Origin: Candidatus Pelagibacter sp.
GTDB lineage: Bacteria; Pseudomonadota; Alphaproteobacteria; Pelagibacterales; Pelagibacteraceae
Assembly: GCA_002704185.1 (NCBI GenBank)
Contig: PAFP01000006.1
Coordinates: forward strand, 12,578 to 22,531
Direction: 5' to 3'
DNA: 9,954 nt
Program-made: the position numbers and the translations under genes
In this document: positions 1 to 6,350 of the stretch, piece after piece
Layout: each line of letters starts with the position of its first letter
Numbering within the stretch: the first letter of the stretch is position 1
The notes under the pieces: generated by a model
Databases searched by the model: none
Told to the model about the DNA's origin: nothing
What the model saw: the letters and a program-made list of their open reading frames with translations, nothing else

Positions 1-1016
1 ACTGAACACATACCAATATCTGAGTCATAGTTAATGTCTCTACAGTAAGATTTGAATCCTCTAATTCCATTACCAAAAAATATATTATTTTTAAATATGT
101 TTATAGCTAATTCATAATGTCCCTGATGATCTTTCGAAAATAAATTTACATTATTTATTTCAACATTTTTTAATCTATCACTAAGTTTGTAATCTTTTAA
201 TTTTGGATGATTTAAATTGTAGTTTGTTATTTGATAAAAAGTCTTAAAAAAAATTCTATTTAATGGATCTGTTTTTTGACCAATATTAAAATTTGAGATT
301 AAAGTTGAAAAAAACAAAAATAAAAAAGTTGATAAAATTAATACATTTCTAAGTTTTGAAATAAATATAATACTAGTAAAAACAATAATAATTGTTAAAA
401 AAATTGCTGTTCTTTCTCCGCTAATTAATATTACGAAAAAATAAAATCCAAAAAAAGTACTAATTTTAAGAAAATTTTTTTTAAAATCAAAATTATTGTA
501 AATTAAAAACCATGCTAAAATCGGGAAAGCTTTTATCATAAAACTACCTAAAATTAAGTCGTCGCCAAAAAAACTAGATATTCTATTTTTATAGATTTCT
601 ATTCCAAAAATATTATATCCAACAAAAAATTGAAAAATGGAGTCAAAAATAATAACCAAAAACATTAACAAGAGAATATTTAAATAATTTTTATTTTGTT
701 TAATTACCGAATTGATTAAAAAATATATTAAAATTACATTAAAAATAATAAATCTTATGTAACCCAAGCCTGTATATTTCAAATCTGAATAATTAGAGAA
801 TAATGATTGAATAAATATGAAAAAATAAAAAAATATAAAAAACAATATATATTTGTTTAGATCTATTTTTGTTTTGACGTTGTATAAATATATTAAAAAA
901 GTACATAATAAAACAAACGAAGCTAGCTCTAATAGTGCAACGCCTAAAAATGCAAATAATAAAAAAAAATAAAATATTAAATTAACCGTGCCAACTAAAT
1001 TAATTTTTTTAATCAT
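1..1016 (-). CDS. O-antigen polymerase/ligase-like membrane protein (Wzy/WaaL superfamily), partial at its C-terminal end
   Basis: The frame opens at ATG 1016 and stays open for 338 codons to the left edge, so the stop lies outside the window. The visible part is a polytopic membrane protein with hydrophobic stretches at about residues 10-45, 56-70, 86-102, 110-133, 160-173, 185-198, 204-219 and 225-241. A long hydrophilic loop follows at about 242-310. Family signatures are RISSFFGDDLILGSF (145-159), SGERTA (199-204) and FFGNGIRGFKSYC (313-325), the last matching the conserved C-terminal patch of O-antigen ligase-family proteins in marine alphaproteobacteria. Such proteins polymerise undecaprenyl-linked repeats or ligate glycan to lipid A core at the periplasmic face. 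Polymerase and ligase cannot be told apart from sequence alone. A weak Shine-Dalgarno (AGG, 1026-1028) precedes the start. The gap from the carbamoyltransferase stop is 26 bp, so it is probably the same operon. Its base composition is among the most AT-rich in the window. Confidence 0.85.
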   Translation of the reverse strand, partial: MIKKINLVGTVNLIFYFFLLFAFLGVALLELASFVLLCTFLIYLYNVKTKIDLNKYILFFIFFYFFIFIQSLFSNYSDLKYTGLGYIRFIIFNVILIYFLINSVIKQNKNYLNILLLMFLVIIFDSIFQFFVGYNIFGIEIYKNRISSFFGDDLILGSFMIKAFPILAWFLIYNNFDFKKNFLKISTFFGFYFFVILISGERTAIFLTIIIVFTSIIFISKLRNVLILSTFLFLFFSTLISNFNIGQKTDPLNRIFFKTFYQITNYNLNHPKLKDYKLSDRLKNVEINNVNLFSKDHQGHYELAINIFKNNIFFGNGIRGFKSYCRDINYDSDIGMCS

Positions 1017-1042
1017 AAATATCTACCTAAAAAAATATCAAA

Positions 1043-2869
1043 TTAATCAAGTTCGAATTGATCTTTATAATTTTTAATCGATGTTTTTTTTTGTTTATCC
1101 TTAAATAATATATAATTTTCAATAACTAAAATATCTAAATTAGTACCCATAAAACATTTAAAGGCATCACTAGGTGAGCAAACTATGGGTTCACCACGAA
1201 TATTAAATGAAGTATTCACTACCACTGGGCATGAACTAATTTCATTAAACTTGCTTATTAAACCATAAAACTTTTTATTTATATCTTTATGTACTGTTTG
1301 TACCCTAGCAGAGTAATCAACATGAGTTACAGCGGGAATGTTTGATCTCAACTGGTTTAATTGATCTAAAATAGACGAGGATTTTTCTTTTTTATTTTGC
1401 ATAGAAATTTTATTTTTAACGCCAGCAACTAATAACATATAAGGGCTATCACAATTTAGTTCAAAAAAATCACTTAAGTATTCTCTAAGTACTGCAGGAG
1501 CGAAAGGTCTAAAGCTTTCTCTGAATTTTATTTTTATATTTAAATCTTTTTGAATTGATTTTGACCTTGGATCTGCAATTATTGACCTATTACCAAGCGC
1601 TCTAGGTCCATATTCCAATCTTCCTTGAAACCAGCCTATTGCTTTTCCTTGAACCAATTCGTTAGATACAATTGAAAAAAGATCTTGCTCATTAAGTTTC
1701 TCATAATTTGCGTAATTTTTTTCTAAATCATTTTCAATCTCTTTATCTGTATATCTTGGTCCTAAAAGTGATCCTTTCATTTGATCTAATCCTGAGATCC
1801 TCGATTTTTTTAATTCTAAATAATTAAAAGCTAAAGCTGCACCTAAAGCGCCACCTGCATCACCTGATGCGGGTTGTATCCAAATATTATCAAAAATCTT
1901 TTTATTAAGTATTTTTCCATTTGCTACACAGTTTAATGCAACACCTCCTGCTAAACACAAATTGCTGATCTTGTATTTATTTTTGATATACTCTGAAATT
2001 TTGAGAATTATTTCCTCAACAACCACTTGTATTGAAGAAGCAATATCTAGGTGAAATTGTTCTAATTTATCTTCAGGTTTTCTTACTTGCTTTCCAAAAA
2101 TCTCAGAAAATTTTTTATTAGTCATTGTAAGACCAGTTGCATAATTAAAATAACTCATATCAAGTCTAAATGATCCATCTTCTTTAACATTTATTAATTT
2201 ATCTAAAATTATTTTTTGATATTTTGGTTCACCATAAGGAGCAAGCCCCATAACTTTATATTCTCCACTGTTTACTTTAAATCCCAGATAATATGTGAAT
2301 GCTGAATATAATAGACCTATTGAATGTGGAAAATTAATTTCTTCCAGAATATCTATTTTATTACCTTTCCCAATACCGATAGTAGTAGTCGACCATTCAC
2401 CCACACCGTCTAAAGTAAGAATAAGCGCTTCATCGAACGGGCTAGGGTAAAAAGCACTGGCTGCGTGACTAAGGTGATGTTCAGAAAATTTTATTTTATT
2501 TTCATTTATTTGTTTATCAATTTTCTTTAAGTTTTTATATATCAATTTCTTTTGAAATAGTTTTTCCCTTAGCCATATCGGAATAGATGCACAAAATGAT
2601 TTAAATCCATGTGGAGCGAAAGCTATATGAGTTTCTATCAATCTCTCAAACTTTAAAAATGGTTTTTCGTAAAAAATTATATTATCTAAATCAGATAAAT
2701 TTACATTTGCAGCTTTTAGCACATATTCTATTGATTTAAATGGAAAAGATGAGTCATGTTTTATTCTTGAAAATCGCTCTTCTTGTACTGCAGCAACAAT
2801 TTCATTATTTACTATTATTGCGGCTGCACTATCATGGTAGTAAGATGATATACCTAGGATAAGAGACAT
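1043..2869 (-). CDS. Carbamoyltransferase (NodU/CmcH/TobZ family)
   Basis: This family transfers a carbamoyl group from carbamoyl phosphate to a hydroxyl of a sugar or natural product, by way of a carbamoyl-adenylate. The 608 residues match the usual length. The N-terminal Kae1/ASKHA-type domain starts with LGISSYYHDSAAA (5-17) and VQEERFSRIKHD (28-39). It continues with the histidine-rich HHLSHAASAF (131-140), LTLDGVGEW (151-159), GLAPYGEP (208-215), LAGGVALNC (306-314) and ASGDAGGALGAAL (334-346). The C-terminal carbamoyltransferase domain, from about 370, shows GRLEYGPRALGNRSI (416-430), FRESFRPFAPAV (449-460), THVDYSARVQTV (515-526) and NTSFNIRGEP (552-561). All hallmark motifs look intact. 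The start lies 6 nt after the stop of the DUF5989 gene without a clear Shine-Dalgarno, which suggests translational coupling. Set among glycosyltransferases, it most likely decorates a surface glycan; the acceptor sugar is unknown. It is visibly less AT-rich than its neighbours, as expected for a conserved enzyme. Confidence 0.95.
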   Translation of the reverse strand: MSLILGISSYYHDSAAAIIVNNEIVAAVQEERFSRIKHDSSFPFKSIEYVLKAANVNLSDLDNIIFYEKPFLKFERLIETHIAFAPHGFKSFCASIPIWLREKLFQKKLIYKNLKKIDKQINENKIKFSEHHLSHAASAFYPSPFDEALILTLDGVGEWSTTTIGIGKGNKIDILEEINFPHSIGLLYSAFTYYLGFKVNSGEYKVMGLAPYGEPKYQKIILDKLINVKEDGSFRLDMSYFNYATGLTMTNKKFSEIFGKQVRKPEDKLEQFHLDIASSIQVVVEEIILKISEYIKNKYKISNLCLAGGVALNCVANGKILNKKIFDNIWIQPASGDAGGALGAALAFNYLELKKSRISGLDQMKGSLLGPRYTDKEIENDLEKNYANYEKLNEQDLFSIVSNELVQGKAIGWFQGRLEYGPRALGNRSIIADPRSKSIQKDLNIKIKFRESFRPFAPAVLREYLSDFFELNCDSPYMLLVAGVKNKISMQNKKEKSSSILDQLNQLRSNIPAVTHVDYSARVQTVHKDINKKFYGLISKFNEISSCPVVVNTSFNIRGEPIVCSPSDAFKCFMGTNLDILVIENYILFKDKQKKTSIKNYKDQFELD

Positions 2870-2875
2870 AAATAA

Positions 2876-3025
2876 TTAAAAAATAGTGTATATGAAAGGT
2901 GCAATTGCAGTACCTTGAGTTAAAACAATTAAACCTCCAAATATTAGTAAAAAGATTATAATTGGAAATAACCAATACTTCTTACGTTGCTTTAAAAATT
3001 TAAAAAATTCAATTAAAAATTCCAT
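2876..3025 (-). CDS. DUF5989 family small membrane protein (49 aa)
   Basis: This is a short gene that automatic callers could miss. It encodes 49 residues starting MEFLIEFFKFLKQRKKYW and ending GTAIAPFIYTIF, followed by TAA. It has a basic amphipathic N-terminus (about 1-18), one membrane segment (about 19-36, through PIIIFLLIFGGLIVL) and a conserved tail with TQGTAIAPFIYT. That pattern is the DUF5989 family, whose members sit beside carbamoyltransferases and SxtJ-like proteins. Its function is unknown; I infer a membrane anchor or partner for the carbamoyltransferase. The ATG overlaps the SxtJ-family stop by one base (TAATG), and its stop lies 6 nt before the carbamoyltransferase ATG, so the three genes should be co-translated. 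The start choice is firm because the family begins with this MEFL-type N-terminus. Confidence 0.9.
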   Translation of the reverse strand: MEFLIEFFKFLKQRKKYWLFPIIIFLLIFGGLIVLTQGTAIAPFIYTIF

Positions 3026-3411
3026 TAAAATTGATTATCCATGCTGTTAATATTTTTTGATCTTTCTAACCAATAAGTTTTTTTCAATTTTTCTAATTTC
3101 AAATTTAGAATATCTTTATTTAATATTAAAATAAAAATTTTTGTTAAAACGACAACTCCAAAATAAATAAAAAACATTATTATTGGCGATATTACTTTTC
3201 CAAGTAAATCACCAAACATCATCCAAAGTTTATTTAACGGTGTCAATATACTTGAATTTATTAATCCTAAAATAAAAAATAAAAACGCGAGTATTATAAA
3301 ATAAATATAAAAACTAATATTTTTGTAAAACAAAATAGAACTTAAAATAAGAAAGAATACGAAAAAAACTATACCAAAACTTTTGTTGGATACTTTGGAA
3401 TTTTTTTCCAT
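3025..3411 (-). CDS. SxtJ family membrane protein
   Basis: This 128-residue membrane protein resembles SxtJ of saxitoxin clusters and the many homologues next to NodU-type carbamoyltransferases. Conserved points are SNKSFGIVFFVFF (8-20), LTPLNKLWMMFGDLLGKVISPI (56-77) and the C-terminal pattern YWLERS, then SMDNQF, at the very end. Membrane segments lie at about 12-28, 33-53 and 72-97, with a charged Lys-rich cytosolic tail at 99-128. Biochemical function is unknown for the family. The constant pairing with a carbamoyltransferase and DUF5989 suggests an accessory or scaffold role at the inner membrane. Its stop overlaps the DUF5989 start (TAATG). The 46-bp gap upstream is the longest in the window, so a separate promoter for this module is possible. 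Confidence 0.9.
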   Translation of the reverse strand: MEKNSKVSNKSFGIVFFVFFLILSSILFYKNISFYIYFIILAFLFFILGLINSSILTPLNKLWMMFGDLLGKVISPIIMFFIYFGVVVLTKIFILILNKDILNLKLEKLKKTYWLERSKNINSMDNQF

Positions 3412-3418
3412 AAATATA

Positions 3419-3446
3419 TTTATAATGTTAAACTTTAATAAATCAA
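3419..3446 (-). promoter_or_regulatory. Possible sigma70-type promoter before the SxtJ/DUF5989/carbamoyltransferase module
   Basis: In the 46-bp gap upstream of the SxtJ-family gene, the minus strand carries TTGATT, a 16-bp spacer and TATAAA. The -10-like box ends 7 nt before the ATG, so transcription would start at or very near the start codon (a leaderless or near-leaderless message). No Shine-Dalgarno is visible before this ATG, which fits. In DNA this AT-rich such a match can arise by chance, so this is only a candidate. Confidence 0.2.
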
Positions 3447-3457
3447 TAATTTAAAAT

Positions 3458-4477
3458 TTAAAAATATTTTCTTAGGTCTTTTTGAAAATCAATTATTGAT
3501 AAAATTCTACAACTTTTAATTTTTATTTGATGCTCTGTATAATTTTTTATTATAGAATCTACTAAAGTTTTAAAATCTTTACTATTTCTTTTACATGAAA
3601 AAATACCATTCGTAAAAATATCTTTAATAAATTCTAACTCTTCAAAAATTATAACTGGTTTTAATCGAGCAAAACTCTCCAATATAACTTGAGGATATCC
3701 TTCGGTATAGGACGGTAATATTAAAATATGATGTTTATCCATAATATTAATAATTTTACTTGTATTAGAAATTTTTTTAATAATCTGAATATTTTTTTTC
3801 TTATTTAATAAGTTATATTTTGCACCTAGCATTGATAAAAAATAATTTCCTTTTAAATCTGAAAAAATATTAATTAGAGATTTATAACCCTTTTCTTTGC
3901 GAAATCTTCCAATATAAAGGAGTTTTATTTTATTAATTTTTAATTTTTTATCAATTTTCCTATTTGTTAACCATTCGCTATTTATTGTAGAAGGATATAC
4001 GCAGCTGTTATACTTTAATTTTGTAATGTGATTAGAGCATGTAATAATTTTAGAAAAATTTTTAAAAATTAAAAACATTAAGTTGTAAATTAAATACCCA
4101 ATATATCCAAATTTTGTTTTGTATTCTTTAAAACCGTCACTAATTAAATATGAAGTAATATTTTCGGTTTTAAGACCAAATATTTTAAGTATCAAAATCA
4201 TCATAAAATTATATGGGGTAATTGATATAAATAAAAATTTTTTATTTCTAAAAAGTTTTATTTCTTTAATAAATTGAAGTGTGGAAAAGAATACTATTTT
4301 TTTATTTTTTGAAACAAATAAATTTTTATTATTTGTTTTTCTGGCTATTAAATAAACAATATAAAATTTATTAAAAGCATCAATAATAGAAATCGTATTT
4401 TTTTCTGGAGCAATAATATTTTTATTATTTACCTTAAATTTGTCATTAGAAATAATACATATTTCTTTTTTAACCAT
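3458..4477 (-). CDS. Glycosyltransferase, GT-B fold (family 4/1 type)
   Basis: The protein is a 339-residue putative cytoplasmic or membrane-associated glycosyltransferase using a nucleotide-sugar donor. The N-terminal acceptor-side domain (about 1-175) is poorly conserved. The C-terminal Glycos_transf_1-type domain starts with KLLYIGRFRKEKGYKSLI (185-202), the typical phosphate-binding GRxxxEKG region. It carries LPSYTEGYPQVILESFA (254-270), where E259 and E267 form the EX7E donor-site motif. After KPVII the C-terminus is shortish but runs to a natural stop, so the protein looks complete though smaller than many family members. The start lies 2 bp after the stop of the family 2 glycosyltransferase, so the two are coupled. 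Donor and acceptor cannot be predicted. Very high Lys, Ile and Asn content matches the AT-rich background. Confidence 0.88.
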   Translation of the reverse strand: MVKKEICIISNDKFKVNNKNIIAPEKNTISIIDAFNKFYIVYLIARKTNNKNLFVSKNKKIVFFSTLQFIKEIKLFRNKKFLFISITPYNFMMILILKIFGLKTENITSYLISDGFKEYKTKFGYIGYLIYNLMFLIFKNFSKIITCSNHITKLKYNSCVYPSTINSEWLTNRKIDKKLKINKIKLLYIGRFRKEKGYKSLINIFSDLKGNYFLSMLGAKYNLLNKKKNIQIIKKISNTSKIINIMDKHHILILPSYTEGYPQVILESFARLKPVIIFEELEFIKDIFTNGIFSCKRNSKDFKTLVDSIIKNYTEHQIKIKSCRILSIIDFQKDLRKYF

Positions 4478-4479
4478 AG

Positions 4480-5277
4480 TTATTTTTTCTTAAAAAAGTC
4501 TTTAATAATAGATGGCACAATACTAATTAAAAAAAGATAAATTAAATATTTTAGAAATTTATTTTTATGATTTTTTAGAATTTTGCTTTCAAAATTTTGC
4601 GAATAATACCAATTTTTATATTCTTTAAAAAACATAGATCTATTTAAATCTAGAAAGTTTTTATTATGAAATCTCATTTCAACAAGTGGTTCTTGTACAG
4701 CATGAGCTTCATAAAATTGTGCTAGTTTCATAACAACATCATAATCACCAATAATATTATAATTAGGATTAAAATATCCCACATTTTTTAAAGCATTTTT
4801 CTCAATTATTAGACAACTAATTTTAACAAGATAATTATTTGCCAAAAAATCAAATACAAAACCGCTTTTTAATTTTGTTTTTGTAAATATCTCTTTCTTA
4901 TTACTTTTTTCGTAAAAATGATGACAATTACAATATGAAAATTTTTTATTTTCATCATCAAAAAAATCTACCCTGGACGAAAGGTAATTTTTATACCAAA
5001 CATCATCTGTATCCAAAAAAGCTAAGTATCTACCTTGAGCATATTTACAAGCTGCATTTCTTGCTTCATAGAGGCTTAAATGTCTATCCGATTGAAAATA
5101 ATTAAATTGTCCACAAATATTATTTTCAAAAATATCTTTGCTATTATCTGTAGATTGATTATTAAAAAAAATTAATTCCCAATTTTTAAATTCTTGCTCT
5201 TTTATACTTTTTAAACATTTGTCTAAATATTTGGCACCATTTCTACAGTTTACAATTATGCTTACAAGAGGCTTCAT
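4480..5277 (-). CDS. Glycosyltransferase family 2 (GT-A fold)
   Basis: The protein is a 265-residue inverting-type glycosyltransferase. The N-terminus VSIIVNCRNGAKYLDKCLKS (5-24) is the classic nucleotide-binding start of family 2. NNQSTDNSKD (39-48) corresponds to the usual DGSTDxT segment with NQ in place of DG. EARNAACKYAQGRYLAFLDTDD (71-92) ends in the metal-binding DxD-like motif at 89-92. GDYDVVMKLA (177-186) lies where the catalytic-base region of the family is found. A hydrophobic segment at 241-258 followed by Lys could be a C-terminal membrane anchor. The ATG overlaps the CDP-glucose dehydratase stop (ATGA, 4 nt). It probably adds one sugar of the repeat unit to a lipid-linked intermediate in the cytoplasm; donor and acceptor are unknown. 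Confidence 0.92.
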   Translation of the reverse strand: MKPLVSIIVNCRNGAKYLDKCLKSIKEQEFKNWELIFFNNQSTDNSKDIFENNICGQFNYFQSDRHLSLYEARNAACKYAQGRYLAFLDTDDVWYKNYLSSRVDFFDDENKKFSYCNCHHFYEKSNKKEIFTKTKLKSGFVFDFLANNYLVKISCLIIEKNALKNVGYFNPNYNIIGDYDVVMKLAQFYEAHAVQEPLVEMRFHNKNFLDLNRSMFFKEYKNWYYSQNFESKILKNHKNKFLKYLIYLFLISIVPSIIKDFFKKK

Positions 5278-6350
5278 TTTAAATTAAAGTATATTTGTAA
5301 TTGATCGAGCGAATATTGATAAATTTTTTTGGGATTTTTGTAATATTCACGATACCAATCTATCGTGTAATCTAATGTTTTAGTTAAAGTTAATTTAGTT
5401 TTCCATTTGAGTAGTTTCTTTGATTTATTTGAGTTTAGTTTTAATAGAGATGCTTCTTTTAAATTTTTATTTCTTTTGATCTTGAATTTTGCGTTTACCC
5501 ATTTCGTTTTCAAGTATTTTACAATATCGATAACTCTAATGGAATTTTTACTTGATGGTCCAAAATTAAAAGACTGTCCATTTAATAATTTTTGTTTTTT
5601 TAGTCTTAGTGCGAGTATTAAATATCCGCTTATAATTTCAAATACATGTTGCCATGGTCTTGTTGAGTTTGGATTTCTAATTATTAATTTTTTATTTTTT
5701 GACCAATTTTTAATTATATCTGGTAGTAGTCTCCCTTCTGACCAATCTCCACCTCCAATAATATTTCCAGCCCTAGCTATTCCAATTCTTAAATTATTTT
5801 TTTTATAAAGAAATGATTTTGTATAAGATTGAATTGCTAAATCAGCAGAAGCTTTTGAAGCCCCGTAAGGATCATAATCACCTAGAATATCAGTTTCTTT
5901 ATATCCACGAAAAATTTCCTCGTTTCTATATACTTTATCGCTTGTAATAAAAACTGTTACAATTTTATGATTTGTTGTTCTTAAAATTTCTAATAAATTA
6001 ATTGTACCTAAAGTATTAGTTTCCCAAGTTAACAAAGGTTTTGCGTAAGCTCGTTTGACAATCGCTTCAGCAGCTAAGTGAAATATAAAGTCTGGTTTAA
6101 AAGTTTCTACTTTATTTTTAAATTTTGTATAATTTTTTACATCTATATTTGCACATTTAATTCTATTATTTAATTTTAATACATGGAACAAGGATGGATT
6201 AGTTGTTTTTCCGTAAGAAATCCCCAATACTTTTGCCCCACAATATGCAAATATTAAGGATAACCAGGATCCTTTGAAACCTGTGTTACCCGTAATAATA
6301 ATTTTTTTATTTTTGAAGTTTTTAAGTAAATTATGATTTTTTATATTCAT
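5274..6350 (-). CDS. rfbG: CDP-glucose 4,6-dehydratase
   Basis: The enzyme converts CDP-D-glucose to CDP-4-keto-6-deoxy-D-glucose, the branch point to CDP-3,6-dideoxyhexoses and related 6-deoxy sugars. It is an extended short-chain dehydrogenase of 358 residues, the normal length. Visible motifs are the NAD-binding TGNTGFKGSWLSL (20-32), FHLAAEAIVKRAY (90-102), TSDKVY (136-141), the catalytic Tyr-x3-Lys in DPYGASKA (160-167; Y162, K166), ARAGNIIGGGDW (192-203) and RNPNSTRPWQHV (225-236). The TGxTGFKG, GNxIGGGDW and RPWQHV signatures separate it from dTDP-glucose dehydratase (RmlB). Its usual partners, glucose-1-phosphate cytidylyltransferase (RfbF) and the RfbH-type dehydrase, are not in the window. 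The ATG lies 20 nt inside the end of the upstream gene. It is the only Met near the N-terminus and has a good Shine-Dalgarno. Confidence 0.93.
   Translation of the reverse strand: MNIKNHNLLKNFKNKKIIITGNTGFKGSWLSLIFAYCGAKVLGISYGKTTNPSLFHVLKLNNRIKCANIDVKNYTKFKNKVETFKPDFIFHLAAEAIVKRAYAKPLLTWETNTLGTINLLEILRTTNHKIVTVFITSDKVYRNEEIFRGYKETDILGDYDPYGASKASADLAIQSYTKSFLYKKNNLRIGIARAGNIIGGGDWSEGRLLPDIIKNWSKNKKLIIRNPNSTRPWQHVFEIISGYLILALRLKKQKLLNGQSFNFGPSSKNSIRVIDIVKYLKTKWVNAKFKIKRNKNLKEASLLKLNSNKSKKLLKWKTKLTLTKTLDYTIDWYREYYKNPKKIYQYSLDQLQIYFNLK

Noticed and set aside
961..969. Nine-base A/T homopolymer near the start of the polymerase-like gene, a possible phase-variation tract
   Set aside because: Tracts of the same length occur elsewhere inside genes (1084-1092, 7867-7875, 9640-9648), including conserved enzymes, so this is explained by base composition. 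All the affected frames are intact.
3412..3457. Possible rho-independent terminator in the longest gap
   Set aside because: The short inverted repeats are made only of A and T, with no GC-rich stem.
5407..5808. 133-codon open frame on the plus strand
   Set aside because: It lies wholly inside the CDP-glucose dehydratase gene in antisense. Its product is a Phe/Leu-rich mirror of that gene with no recognisable domain, as expected by chance in AT-rich DNA.
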